Shown here: one piece after another, positions 9,368-17,866 of the stretch | How positions within the stretch are numbered: position 1 is the stretch's first letter | Layout of the letters: the number at the start of each line of letters is the position of its first letter | From: Mycolicibacterium peregrinum | Lineage (GTDB): Bacteria > Actinomycetota > Actinomycetes > Mycobacteriales > Mycobacteriaceae | Assembly: GCF_001665785.1 (NCBI RefSeq) | Contig: NZ_LZSO01000051.1 | Location: 62,001 to 126,000 of the forward strand | Direction: 5' to 3' | Length of the DNA stretch: 64,000 nucleotides | Translations under genes and position numbers: made by a program | The notes under the pieces: model-generated | The model's database searches: none | Seen by the model: only the letters and a program-made list of their open reading frames with translations | What the model was told of the DNA's origin: nothing

Positions 9368-10579
9368 CTAGGTGACCGCGCCGGCGGTTTTGAGTTCGAT
9401 GATGCGATCCCAGTCCAGACCGAGTTCGGCCAGGATGTCGTCGGTTTGTTCGGCGAAGCCGGGGGCCGGCCCGGTGCTCGGCGCCGTGACGTCGAATTGC
9501 ACTGGGTTGGCGACCAACTCGAGCTCACCCGCCTGCAGCAGGTACTCGTTGGCCCGGATCTGGGCATCCTGTCCCGCCTGCAGGGTGTCCTGCACCGGAG
9601 CCCACGGTCCGGCCAGCGTGGTGAATCGCTCGCTCCACTCTGGCAAAGTTCGCTTCTTCATCGCCTCGGTGAGGATCTCGACCGCGTCGGGCGTGTTCTC
9701 TGCGAACGATTCGGCAGTCGCGAACCGCGGATCGTCGATGTAGCTCTCCAGATCCATGTGGCGGCACACGTCGGCCCAGAACTTGGTGGGCTGCATCATC
9801 ACGAACGAGATGTAGCGGTCGTCGGCGGTGCCGTACAACCCGACGAGCGGATTGATCGGCGACCCGTGCACGCCGGGTGGTGGTGTCACCATCAACTGGT
9901 TCAGGTGTTGGGTCAACGCCACGGTGTGGCCCATCGACCACAGGCCACTGCCCAGCAGGGACACGTCGACCACCGACGGCTCGCCGGTGCGCTCCCGCTT
10001 GAACAGCGCCGCCGCGATGCCGCCGGCCAGGTTCGTGCCCGAGATGGTGTCGCCGTAGGCCGGCCCTGGCGGTGCGATCATTCCCGCCATCCCGGCGGGG
10101 GTGATGGTCGCGGCAGTGCCGGCGCGGCACCAGAAGGCGGTCATGTCGTAACCGCCCTTGACCGACTCTTCACCGCGGGGACCCAGCGCGCTGCCCCGGG
10201 CGTAGATGATGTTCGGGTTCACCGCGCGGATGTCGTCGACGTCGATACCGAACTTCTGCCGGTGCCCGGGCAGGAAGCTGGTGAGGAACACATCGGCCCG
10301 CTTCGCCAGTTCCAGCAGGACTTCTTTACCTTCGGGCACCGACATGTCCAGCCCGATGCTGCGCTTGCCGCGGTTGGCGTGCTCGATGTTCGGGTTGGGA
10401 TCGCCCTCGACGCGCAGCGGCCCGGTCTGACGCAGGCCGCGTTGCGGGTCACCGGTGACGGCGTGCTCGACCTTGATGACGTCGGCACCCCACTCCCCCA
10501 GCACGGCTCCGGCCGAGGGGACGAAGCCGTACATCGCGACCTCGAGGACGCGGACGCCTGCCAATGGACCGCCACTCAT
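9368..10579 (-). CDS. Family III CoA-transferase (CaiB/BaiF type)
   Basis: A 403-residue CoA-transferase of the CaiB/BaiF/Frc family, which moves CoA between carboxylic acids through an enzyme-bound aspartyl intermediate. The N-terminal motif (GVRVLEVAMYGFVPSAGAVLGEWGADVIKVE) is typical, and the Asp of PAYGDTISG is the likely nucleophile. Its ATG overlaps the TGA of the aldehyde dehydrogenase gene by four bases. The pair could turn an aldehyde into an acid and then into an acyl-CoA without ATP, which is inference from the gene order. Confidence 0.92.
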   Translation of the reverse strand: MSGGPLAGVRVLEVAMYGFVPSAGAVLGEWGADVIKVEHAVTGDPQRGLRQTGPLRVEGDPNPNIEHANRGKRSIGLDMSVPEGKEVLLELAKRADVFLTSFLPGHRQKFGIDVDDIRAVNPNIIYARGSALGPRGEESVKGGYDMTAFWCRAGTAATITPAGMAGMIAPPGPAYGDTISGTNLAGGIAAALFKRERTGEPSVVDVSLLGSGLWSMGHTVALTQHLNQLMVTPPPGVHGSPINPLVGLYGTADDRYISFVMMQPTKFWADVCRHMDLESYIDDPRFATAESFAENTPDAVEILTEAMKKRTLPEWSERFTTLAGPWAPVQDTLQAGQDAQIRANEYLLQAGELELVANPVQFDVTAPSTGPAPGFAEQTDDILAELGLDWDRIIELKTAGAVT

Positions 10580-12054
10580 GACAGCACCCGGGCGAACGTC
10601 TTGGACTCCATGAACTCCTCGAGCCCTGCGGTGCCCATTTCCCGGCCGATGCCCGACTGCTTGTATCCACCGAACGGACTGTCGGGGCTGAAGTAGTTGC
10701 CGCCGTTGATCGAGAATGTGCCCGTCCGGATCCGTCGGGCCACGGCCAGAGCGCGGTCCTCGCTGCCGAACACCGCACCGGAAAGCCCGTAGATCGAGTT
10801 GTTGGCGATGCGTACCGCGTCGTCGTCGTCCTCGTAGGCGATCACCGCGAGCACCGGTCCGAAGACCTCTTCCTGGGCGATCTCGCTGTCCGGGTCCACA
10901 TCGGCCAGCAGCGTGGGGGTGTAGAAGTAACCGGGGTCGACCTTCTCACCGCCAGTCACCAGGGTGGCCCCGGCCTCGACGGCGCGCTTGACCATGCCGT
11001 CGACCTTGTCGCGCTGCTTCTCGCTGATCAGCGGACCCATGTAGGTCTTGGGGTCGGTCGGGTCGCCGAACCGCACGTGCCCGAAATTCGCCTTGATGAG
11101 CTCGACGATCTCGTCCTTGTGTTTGGCCGGCACCAGCAGCCGTGAGGTCAGCGCGCAGCCCTGACCGGCGTGGGTGACCATGCTGAAGGCCGAGAAGACC
11201 GCGGCGGTGTTGAAGTCGGCATCGTCGAGGACGATCGCGGCAGACTTGCCACCGAGCTCCAGGAACACCTTCTTCAAGGTCTCACTCGCCGCGGCCATGA
11301 TGCGCCGGCCGGTGGGCGTCGAACCGGTGAAGGTCACCATGTCGACGTCGGGGCTGGTGGTGAGCACTGCACCCACCTCCGGGTCGGCACCGGACAGGAC
11401 ATTGACGACGCCGGCCGGGATGTCGGTGTGGTTGGCGATCAGCTCACCGAGTGCGAGCGTGATCAACGGGGTGTCCGGTGCGGACTTGAGCACCACCGTG
11501 CAGCCGGCGGCCAACGCGGGCGCCAGCTTGGCCAGGGCCAACTGGTTCGGATAGTTGTAGGCGATGATCGCGGCCACCACACCGCCGGCTTCCTTCTCTA
11601 CCCATCGGTGATGCTGCATGCCGCGGCTCTCGATGTTTCCGAGGTCCTCGGTCAGCGGGTAGGTCTTGAGCAGCTCGGCGTAGTACCGCACGATGTCGAT
11701 CGGTCCGTCCAGCTGAGCGCCGGCGCACAACGCCGCGGTGGCCCCCACCTCGGTGGTGGTCAGTGCGGCCAGTTCGTCGCGGTTCTCGACCAGCGCCCGG
11801 TGCAGTTGCTCCAGGCAATGGACCCGGAACTCGGCGTTGGTGGACCAGTCCGTGTGGTCGAATGCCTGCCTGGCCGCGGCGACCGCGGCCTGGGCATCGG
11901 CGACCGTCGCGTCCGGCGCGTAACCGAACACTTCACCGGTAGCTGGATTGACGGAAGGAAACGTCCGCGGCGTCTCGCGCAGCTCTCCGCCGATCAACAA
12001 CTTCCGGTCAGCCCGCTGTTCTGCCGCGATGGTCGGCGCTTCCTGCTGCATCAT
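10576..12054 (-). CDS. NAD(P)-dependent aldehyde dehydrogenase
   Basis: A 492-residue aldehyde dehydrogenase of normal length. The catalytic Cys is in HAGQGCALTSR, the general-base Glu in FLELGGKSA, and the cofactor motif is FTGSTPTGRR. Two ATG codons follow GAGGAGG directly; the second (12051) has the better spacing. It is the first gene of a two-gene unit with the CoA-transferase and is divergent from the SDR-P450 operon at 12318. A second, related aldehyde dehydrogenase lies at 21385-22872. Confidence 0.95.
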   Translation of the reverse strand: MMQQEAPTIAAEQRADRKLLIGGELRETPRTFPSVNPATGEVFGYAPDATVADAQAAVAAARQAFDHTDWSTNAEFRVHCLEQLHRALVENRDELAALTTTEVGATAALCAGAQLDGPIDIVRYYAELLKTYPLTEDLGNIESRGMQHHRWVEKEAGGVVAAIIAYNYPNQLALAKLAPALAAGCTVVLKSAPDTPLITLALGELIANHTDIPAGVVNVLSGADPEVGAVLTTSPDVDMVTFTGSTPTGRRIMAAASETLKKVFLELGGKSAAIVLDDADFNTAAVFSAFSMVTHAGQGCALTSRLLVPAKHKDEIVELIKANFGHVRFGDPTDPKTYMGPLISEKQRDKVDGMVKRAVEAGATLVTGGEKVDPGYFYTPTLLADVDPDSEIAQEEVFGPVLAVIAYEDDDDAVRIANNSIYGLSGAVFGSEDRALAVARRIRTGTFSINGGNYFSPDSPFGGYKQSGIGREMGTAGLEEFMESKTFARVLS

Positions 12055-12081
12055 CCTCCTCAGGCGATTCCCTACTGTGAT

Positions 12082-12096
12082 GGAAACTGCATTCTC
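12082..12096. promoter_or_regulatory. Candidate operator, GAGAAY-N3-RTTCTC type (weaker copy)
   Basis: GGAAACTGCATTCTC lies 28 bases upstream of the aldehyde dehydrogenase start. It matches 10 of the 12 defined positions of the palindrome seen at 33607-33621 and before other catabolic operons here, but its own symmetry is poor (3 of 6 pairs). Confidence 0.4.
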
Positions 12097-12236
12097 ATCA
12101 CCGGCGAATCATACATTCGCTCGATGAGAACTCAAGTGAAAGCTAGATCAGCTAGTCATGCCCTATTCGCTGCAGATCCACCATCTACGCAGGAGGCGCG
12201 CACATCGAGCCCGGATCTTGCGGGAAACACCAGTCC

Positions 12237-12251
12237 GAGAGTACGGTTCTC
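12237..12251. promoter_or_regulatory. Candidate operator, GAGAAY-N3-RTTCTC type
   Basis: GAGAGTACGGTTCTC lies 67 bases upstream of the SDR start at 12318. Its last base is the first base of CATAAT (12251-12256), a possible -10 box, so a bound repressor could block the promoter. It belongs to the repeated site set described in the findings. Confidence 0.5.
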
Positions 12252-12317
12252 ATAATCGGAAGGATGATTCTTGACCCCTGAGAAAGTCCGGCCCCGCCCG
12301 GCGACCGGAGAACTGTC

Positions 12318-13019
12318 ATGAAGAATGCCGTTGTCACTGGAGGAGGTTCCGGTATCGGAGCGGCCATCGCCGCCCGGTTGCGCGCCGACGGCCTCAATGT
12401 CGCGGTTCTCGACCTACAGCCCTCGGATGACGAATTCGCCCATGTCGCCGATGTGACCGACCGCGCCGCCGTCGATACCGCACTCAATGCCGTTCGCGCC
12501 CAACTCGGCCCGATCTCGGTGTTGGTCAATGCGGCGGGCCTGGACTGTTTCAAGCGATTCAGCGACGTCTCGTTCGACAAGTGGCAGCAGATCATCGACG
12601 TCAACCTCAACGGCGTATTCCACTGCATCCAGGCGGCATTGCCCGACATGCTCGAGGCCGGGTGGGGTCGCATCGTCAACATCTCGTCGTCGAGTACGCA
12701 TTCTGGCCAGCCCTTCATGTCGCCCTACGTCGCGGCGAAGTCCGCGGTCAACGGCCTGACCAAGAGCCTGGCGCTGGAACTCGGCCCCAGTGGCATCACC
12801 GTGAATGCCGTGCCGCCGGGCTTCATCGACACCCCGATGCTGCGCAAAGCCGAAGGTAAGGGCTTCCTCGGCGACACCGACAAGCAGATCGCGCAGACGC
12901 CGGTGCGCCGGATGGGCAAGCCCGAGGACATCGCCGCCGCCTGCGCCTTCTTCGTCTCCGAAGAGGCGGGCTACATCACCGGCCAGATCCTCGGCGTCAA
13001 CGGCGGCCGTAACACCTGA
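12318..13019 (+). CDS. Short-chain dehydrogenase/reductase (classical)
   Basis: A 233-residue classical SDR, expected to oxidise or reduce an alcohol/ketone with NAD(P). The cofactor motif TGGGSGIG is near residue 7, the NAAG motif is present (VLVNAAGLD), and the catalytic Ser and Tyr-x3-Lys are in SSSSTHSGQPFMSPYVAAK. It starts the plus-strand operon SDR - mycofactocin-type SDR - ferredoxin - P450, so it probably handles an alcohol made by the P450. The exact substrate is unknown. Confidence 0.93.
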   Translation: MKNAVVTGGGSGIGAAIAARLRADGLNVAVLDLQPSDDEFAHVADVTDRAAVDTALNAVRAQLGPISVLVNAAGLDCFKRFSDVSFDKWQQIIDVNLNGVFHCIQAALPDMLEAGWGRIVNISSSSTHSGQPFMSPYVAAKSAVNGLTKSLALELGPSGITVNAVPPGFIDTPMLRKAEGKGFLGDTDKQIAQTPVRRMGKPEDIAAACAFFVSEEAGYITGQILGVNGGRNT

Positions 13020-13060
13020 CGCGCAGGCGCACCCGAAACATCATCAGCGAAAGGACAATT

Positions 13061-13936
13061 GTGGGAAACAGCGGAGAAGGCAGGGTTGCCGGGAAAGTCG
13101 CGTTCATCACCGGCGCGGCACGCGGTCAGGGCCGCAGCCACGCGATCCGGCTGGCCGAAGAGGGCGCCGACATCATCGCGGTCGACATCTGTAAGAACTA
13201 CGACACCGTCGGCTATGCCATGGCCACAGCTGAAGACCTCGAAGAGACCAAGAACTACGTCGAGAAGACCGGACGCCGCATCGTCACGGCCCAGGCCGAT
13301 GTCCGCAACGAGGCCGAGTTGCGCGCCGCGCTGGATGCCGGCCTCGCGGAGTTCGGCAAGCTCGACATCGTCGTGGCCCAGGCCGGCATCGCCGCGATGA
13401 AGGGCCAGCCCGCGATGCAGGCCTGGACCGACGGAATCAACACCAACTTCGTCGGCACCATCAACGCCATCCAGGTCGCGCTGCCGCACCTCAAGGAAGG
13501 TGCTTCGATCATCGCGACCGCATCTGCCGCCGCGCTGATGGACGCCCACAACAAGCCCAACCCGGGCGCCGATCCAGGCGGCATGGGCTACATGATCTCC
13601 AAGCGGTTGATCTCCGAATACGTGCACGCGCTGGCCACCGAACTGGCGGTGCGCGGCATCCGCGCCAACGTCATCCACCCGACCAACTGCAACACCAACA
13701 TGCTGCAGAGCGAGCCGATGTACCGCTCGTTCCGGCCGGACCTGGAGAACCCCACCCGCGCCGATGCCGAGCCGGTGTTCGGTGTACAGCAGGCGATGAA
13801 GGTCAACTTCATCGAGCCGGAGGACATCAGCAACGCGGTGCTCTGGCTGGCCTCCGACGAGGCCAGGTACGTCACCGGCATGCAACTGCGGGTCGACGCA
13901 GGCGGTTACCTCAAGTGGTACGACTACCACGTCTGA
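13061..13936 (+). CDS. Mycofactocin-type SDR family oxidoreductase
   Basis: A 291-residue SDR of the subfamily that depends on mycofactocin and keeps its nicotinamide tightly bound. The start is GTG at 13061 behind AAAGGAC. Diagnostic features are TGAARGQGRSHA, the insertion after the second strand (DICKNYDTVGYAMATAEDL), the catalytic YMISK and the HPTNCNTNML segment. It sits 41 bases after the first SDR and 34 before the ferredoxin. Mycofactocin biosynthesis genes are not in the window. A paralogue lies at 17867-18742. Confidence 0.93.
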   Translation: MGNSGEGRVAGKVAFITGAARGQGRSHAIRLAEEGADIIAVDICKNYDTVGYAMATAEDLEETKNYVEKTGRRIVTAQADVRNEAELRAALDAGLAEFGKLDIVVAQAGIAAMKGQPAMQAWTDGINTNFVGTINAIQVALPHLKEGASIIATASAAALMDAHNKPNPGADPGGMGYMISKRLISEYVHALATELAVRGIRANVIHPTNCNTNMLQSEPMYRSFRPDLENPTRADAEPVFGVQQAMKVNFIEPEDISNAVLWLASDEARYVTGMQLRVDAGGYLKWYDYHV

Positions 13937-13970
13937 TTCCGCAACCAGCGGTTCGAAAGGAGTTGTCGTA

Positions 13971-14165
13971 GTGAAGGTTTCGGTTGATGCCAGTCGCTGC
14001 CAAGGGCACACCCTTTGCTCGATGATCGCACCGGATTCGTTCGTCCTCGATGACGTCGACGGGCACGCGTCACCGGTTTCTGACCTGGTGCCCGCGGATC
14101 AGGAGGACGCGGTCCGCGAGGCCGCGCACTCCTGCCCTGAGCAAGCCATCGTCATCGAAGATTGA
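13971..14165 (+). CDS. Ferredoxin, [3Fe-4S] P450-partner type
   Basis: A 64-residue ferredoxin, starting with GTG at 13971 behind AAAGGAG. The cluster motif is CQGHTLC...CPEQA, so the second cysteine position of a [4Fe-4S] motif is His, as in mycobacterial ferredoxins that serve P450s. It lies immediately upstream of the P450 gene, its presumed electron acceptor. A reductase partner is not encoded next to it; the NuoF-like protein at 38038 is one candidate in the window. Confidence 0.93.
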   Translation: MKVSVDASRCQGHTLCSMIAPDSFVLDDVDGHASPVSDLVPADQEDAVREAAHSCPEQAIVIED

Positions 14166-14196
14166 CGCAGACCGAAAGGCCAAGGGAGACAACGCC

Positions 14197-15558
14197 GTGA
14201 GTATCGACGATGTCACGACCGACGACGACCGCAAGAAGAACAACTACCACTTCGACCGGCACACGCCGGAATACCGGTTGCAGTTCGAGAAGATCACCGA
14301 GGAGATGCAGTCCCGCTGCCCCATGGCGTGGACCGACGCCTACAACGGGCACTGGGTGGCCGCCGACAGCAAGCATGTCTTCGAGCTCGCCCGCTGCCCC
14401 GTCGTATCGAATCACCACGACATCAGTGGCGAGACGCCGTATCAGGGCATCACGATCCCGAAGGCCAGCCGGGCCACCGTGGTGCGGGGCGGCATCCTGG
14501 AGATGGACGAACCGGAGCACAGCGCCTACCGCGGTGCACTCAACCCGTACCTGTCCCCTGCCGCCATCAAGCGGTGGGTGCCGTTCGTCGACGAGATCAC
14601 CCGCGCCGCACTCGACGAGCACATCGAGTCCGGCGAGATCGACTTCGTCGAGCATCTGGCCAACGTGGTGCCCGCGGTATTCACCCTGGCCATGATGGGC
14701 ATCGAGCTCAAGAAGTGGAACGTCTACAGCGAGCCCACCCATGCGTCGGTGTACACACCCGAACACTCCCCCGATCGCGAGAAGATCAACGAGCAGCACC
14801 GCGAGATGGGCATCGACATCATCAACAACATGATGGAGATCCGGGAGACGCCGCGGCCCGGGCTGGTCAACGCAATGCTGCAGCTACGCATCGATGGTGA
14901 ACCCGCACCGGACATGGAGATCCTCGGCAACCTCGGGCTGGTCATCGGCGGCGGATTCGACACCACCACCGCACTCACCGCGCATGCGTTGGAATGGCTG
15001 GGCGAGCACCCCGATGAACGCACCCGGCTGAGCGACGAGCGTGCCACCCTTCTCGACCCGGCCACCGAAGAGTTCCTGCGTTTCTTCACACCGGCGCCCG
15101 GTGACGGCCGCACGTTCTCCGAGGACGTCGAGGTCGAGGGGCAGCAGTTCAAGCAGTACGAGCGGCTGTGGCTGTCCTGGGCGATGGCCAACCGTGACCC
15201 GTCGGTGTTCGACAAGCCCAACGAGATCGTCCTGGACCGGAAGGGCAACCGGCACTTCAGCTTCGGCATCGGAGTGCACCGCTGTGTGGGTTCGAACGTG
15301 GCGCGCACGGTGTTCAAGTCGATGCTCACCGCGGTCCTGGACCGGATGCCGGACTATGTGTGCGACGCCGAGGGCACCGTGCACTACGACACGATCGGCG
15401 TCATTCAGGGCATGCGGAATCTGCCGGCGCGCTTCACCCCGGGAAAGAAGCTGGGTCCCGGCCTGGACGAGACCCTGGAGAAGTTGCAGCGCATCTGCAA
15501 TGAGCAGGAGCTGGCCCGGCCGATCACCGAGCGCAAGGAAGCCGCCGTCATCGACTGA
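14197..15558 (+). CDS. Cytochrome P450
   Basis: A 453-residue bacterial class I P450 monooxygenase. I start it at GTG 14197 behind AAGGGAG, 31 bases after the ferredoxin stop; a longer frame from 14050 overlaps the ferredoxin gene. The I-helix oxygen-activation motif is GGGFDTTT, and the haem loop is FSFGIGVHRCVGSN with thiolate Cys363. There is a C-terminal extension of about 40 residues after the usual end. Substrate unknown; the partner ferredoxin and two SDRs are in the same operon. Confidence 0.95.
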   Translation: MSIDDVTTDDDRKKNNYHFDRHTPEYRLQFEKITEEMQSRCPMAWTDAYNGHWVAADSKHVFELARCPVVSNHHDISGETPYQGITIPKASRATVVRGGILEMDEPEHSAYRGALNPYLSPAAIKRWVPFVDEITRAALDEHIESGEIDFVEHLANVVPAVFTLAMMGIELKKWNVYSEPTHASVYTPEHSPDREKINEQHREMGIDIINNMMEIRETPRPGLVNAMLQLRIDGEPAPDMEILGNLGLVIGGGFDTTTALTAHALEWLGEHPDERTRLSDERATLLDPATEEFLRFFTPAPGDGRTFSEDVEVEGQQFKQYERLWLSWAMANRDPSVFDKPNEIVLDRKGNRHFSFGIGVHRCVGSNVARTVFKSMLTAVLDRMPDYVCDAEGTVHYDTIGVIQGMRNLPARFTPGKKLGPGLDETLEKLQRICNEQELARPITERKEAAVID

Positions 15559-15583
15559 TGCGGACCCGAAGCGGTTTCGCTAG

Positions 15584-15650
15584 GACGCCTTGTACGTCTG
15601 CCGCCTGTTAGCCTCGAATGAGGTCGGGTCCGGCAAACGTACAAGGCGTC
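15584..15650. repeat. Perfect 14-bp inverted repeat before the haemophore-like gene
   Basis: GACGCCTTGTACGT at 15584-15597 returns as its exact reverse complement ACGTACAAGGCGTC at 15637-15650, with 39 bases between. It lies after the P450 stop and 37 bases before the haemophore-like start. It could be a terminator-like hairpin for the P450 operon, or two operator copies that control the secreted-protein gene. Confidence 0.7.
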
Positions 15651-15686
15651 GCCTTCTCGGGCGAACAACATGGGGGTTTCCAGCAG

Positions 15687-16022
15687 GTGAGCAAGTCTTT
15701 CAAGTACATCGCGGCCGCTCTCGGCGGTCTGGCGCTGTCCGTTCCGCTGGTGACGGGAGTGGCATCCGCCCAACCCGATTTCAGCGGCGTGGTCAACACG
15801 ACATGCAGCTACGAGCAGGTCATGGCGGCGCTCAACGCGCAGCGTCCTGATCTGGCGCAGCAGTTCAACGCGTCGCCGTTCGCGCAGGGTGCATTGCGCA
15901 ACTTCCTGGCGTCGGGCCCGGCCCAGCGCCAGCAGACGGTGGCCCAGCTGCAGGCCAGCCCGGCCGCTCAGGAGTACTTCGGGCCGATCAACTCGATCGC
16001 AGGCAGCTGCAACAACTACTGA
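15687..16022 (+). CDS. Secreted haemophore-like haem-binding protein (MHB family)
   Basis: A 111-residue exported protein. The GTG at 15687 gives a clean signal peptide (about residues 1-28, cut after ASA). The mature part resembles the mycobacterial haemophore/haem-binding family of Rv0203 type: a helical domain with repeated AQL/AQQ segments and two Cys (NTTCSYE and AGSCNNY at the C-terminus) placed for a disulfide. It is convergent with the methyltransferase gene, 28 bases away. Haem binding is family knowledge, not shown here. Confidence 0.8.
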   Translation: MSKSFKYIAAALGGLALSVPLVTGVASAQPDFSGVVNTTCSYEQVMAALNAQRPDLAQQFNASPFAQGALRNFLASGPAQRQQTVAQLQASPAAQEYFGPINSIAGSCNNY

Positions 16023-16050
16023 GCTTGCGGCTCGGCGGTAACGGCCTTCG

Positions 16051-16911
16051 CTACTTCCGCAGTGTGAACTGATTGACGTCGAGGTATCCGCCGCGGAAGA
16101 GGTCCGGACAACCGGTGAGGTACTTCATGTACCGGTCGTATACCTGTTGGGACTGCAGGGCGATGGCCTGGTCACGATGTGCTTCCAGGTTGGCCGCCCA
16201 CTCCTCCAAGGTCCTCGGGTAGTACTGGCCGATCGGCTGCACCATGGCCACCTCGAACCCGGCTTCATGGGCATGTTCCTCGACCATCGAAGCCGTGGGC
16301 AACCGACCGCCGGGGAAGATCTCGGCCATGATGAATTTGACGAACCGGGCCACGTTCAGCGTCAACGGGATTCCCAGCCGGACCGCATCGGCCTGCGTGA
16401 TGCCGCAGATCGTGTGCAACAGCATCGTCCCGCCGGCCGGGAGCGCGTTGTAGGCCATCTCGAAGAAGGCCGGATAACGTTCGTGACCGAAGTGCTCGAA
16501 TGCCCCGATCGACACGATCCGGTCGACCTTCTCGTCGAATTCCTCCCAGCCCTGCAGTCGCACCTCGACGCGGTGGCCGTTCGGGACCTTGGCCAGCTTG
16601 GCCTCGGCGTAGTCGCGCTGTGACCGGCTGAGAGTGAGACCGATGACGTCGACCTCATACGTCTCGACGGCCCGCTGCAATCCCCCACCCCACCCGCAGC
16701 CGATGTCGAGCAACGTCATGCCGGACTGAAGGTCCAACTTGGACAGCGCCAGATCGAACTTCGCGTTCTGCCCCTCGTCGAGAGACATGCCGGTGCGATC
16801 GAAGTACGAGCACGTGTAGCCCATCGTCGGACCCAGGAACAGCTCGAAAAACTCGTCTGAGATGTCGTAGATCGACTGCAACGTCTCATAATGTGGGCGT
16901 AGCGACGCCAT
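16051..16911 (-). CDS. SAM-dependent methyltransferase, cyclopropane-fatty-acid synthase family
   Basis: A 286-residue methyltransferase of the mycolic/cyclopropane fatty acid family. The start is ATG 16911 (MASLRPHYETLQ), 29 bases after the AveC-family stop; longer frames run into that gene. YDISDEFFELFLGPTMGYTCSYF and the SAM motif LLDIGCGWGGGL are characteristic. The family methylates or cyclopropanates lipid double bonds. It is the last gene of the ten-gene minus-strand run, so a role on a lipid or isoprenoid intermediate of that pathway is possible but unproven. Confidence 0.88.
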   Translation of the reverse strand: MASLRPHYETLQSIYDISDEFFELFLGPTMGYTCSYFDRTGMSLDEGQNAKFDLALSKLDLQSGMTLLDIGCGWGGGLQRAVETYEVDVIGLTLSRSQRDYAEAKLAKVPNGHRVEVRLQGWEEFDEKVDRIVSIGAFEHFGHERYPAFFEMAYNALPAGGTMLLHTICGITQADAVRLGIPLTLNVARFVKFIMAEIFPGGRLPTASMVEEHAHEAGFEVAMVQPIGQYYPRTLEEWAANLEAHRDQAIALQSQQVYDRYMKYLTGCPDLFRGGYLDVNQFTLRK

Positions 16912-16940
16912 GTGTTGCGATGTTAGCCCCCTCGCCCGTG

Positions 16941-17720
16941 CTACCGCGGTTGATTGGGGACCCCGGGGAACAACTGCTCGGCCGGTCCCGCGGTCACCCA
17001 CCCACCAAGTTTGGTGACCAGGTGCGGCGCGAAGACCGAGGCGTAAACCGCGTGCCCGACCACGATGACGGCGATCACCGAAACCACTGCTGACTGCACC
17101 CGGGTCTTGGAGATCTTGTCGGCCCACATCTCGATGACGTTCCGGCCCTGCTCATCGGTTCGGCCCAGCAGGTAGGTGAACACCATCATCTGCACACCCA
17201 TGGCGATGGCGTCGTAGATCGGGTACTGATGTTTGGTCCCCTCCCACAGGCCGAGACCTTCGATCACGTAGCCGTAGTAGAACAGGCCGAGTCGCGCGCC
17301 GATGATCGCGTTGAAGAACAGCGCCCAGCAGAACCCGACGGCGAAGCCCACCAGCAGCAGCGTCTGCGGACGTCGCCAATTCCATTTCCGGATCACCCAT
17401 CGCCCCAGCGCCGCACCGATGATCGCCGGCAGCACGAAATACCCCATGTACCCCACCGGTACAGCGGAGGGCAGTCCGCCCCAGGTCATGTTCAGCGGCC
17501 ACCACGACGGCATCCGCGGGAGCGCCGGCGGGAACTGGGCGTACATCGCCCAGTCGTAGGGCGCCTCGATCCAGGAAAACGAGAGTGCTGAGATACACAG
17601 CAGCAGCAAGGGGTGCAGTCGGCCACGGCGCACGCTCAGGTAGATGCCCACGGCGAGAAAACCCAGACCGGTGATGTAGGCGAAGGCCACACCGGCTTTG
17701 ATCAACAAATCGACATTCAC
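16941..17720 (-). CDS. AveC-family (spirocyclase-like) membrane protein, copy 1
   Basis: A 259-residue integral membrane protein with about six transmembrane segments. It starts with GTG at 17720, which overlaps the stop of the small membrane ORF (GTGA). The sequence matches the family named after AveC, the avermectin spiroketal-forming protein; the mycobacterial members have no known function. A second, longer member is at 23748-24878. Both share a W-x(2,3)-P-x2-(D/N)-W motif after the second hydrophobic segment (WIEAPYDW here, WQDPIMNW there) and a similar F-(N/D)-A-I segment. Confidence 0.75.
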   Translation of the reverse strand: MNVDLLIKAGVAFAYITGLGFLAVGIYLSVRRGRLHPLLLLCISALSFSWIEAPYDWAMYAQFPPALPRMPSWWPLNMTWGGLPSAVPVGYMGYFVLPAIIGAALGRWVIRKWNWRRPQTLLLVGFAVGFCWALFFNAIIGARLGLFYYGYVIEGLGLWEGTKHQYPIYDAIAMGVQMMVFTYLLGRTDEQGRNVIEMWADKISKTRVQSAVVSVIAVIVVGHAVYASVFAPHLVTKLGGWVTAGPAEQLFPGVPNQPR

Positions 17721-17833
17721 CGGTCGGCCTCCTCAGCCGGCCGGCGCCGCGCCTCTGGGTCGAAACGGAGCACCAGGCCGACGATCAGGACGATCAAGCA
17801 GAACAGCGTGCCCAACATGATGATCGCGCCCAC
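17717..17833 (-). CDS. Small single-span membrane protein, 38 residues
   Basis: Short ORF that starts with GTG at 17833, seven bases after a strong AAGGAGG. The product is one hydrophobic helix (GAIIMLGTLFCLIVLIVGLVL) followed by a charged cytoplasmic-type tail (RFDPEARRRPAEEADR). Its TGA overlaps the GTG of the AveC-family gene by four bases, so the two are likely translated together. I do not recognise the peptide. It may be a small subunit or assembly factor of the AveC-family protein (inference from coupling). Confidence 0.7.
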   Translation of the reverse strand: MGAIIMLGTLFCLIVLIVGLVLRFDPEARRRPAEEADR

Positions 17834-17866
17834 TGCCACCTCCTTCTTCTGATGAGATACCCGGTG

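Noticed and set aside
12123..12137. GAGAACTCAAGTGAA as another GAGAAY-N3 operator
   Set aside because: Only the left half matches; the right half fits two of six positions, so it is probably a chance half-site.
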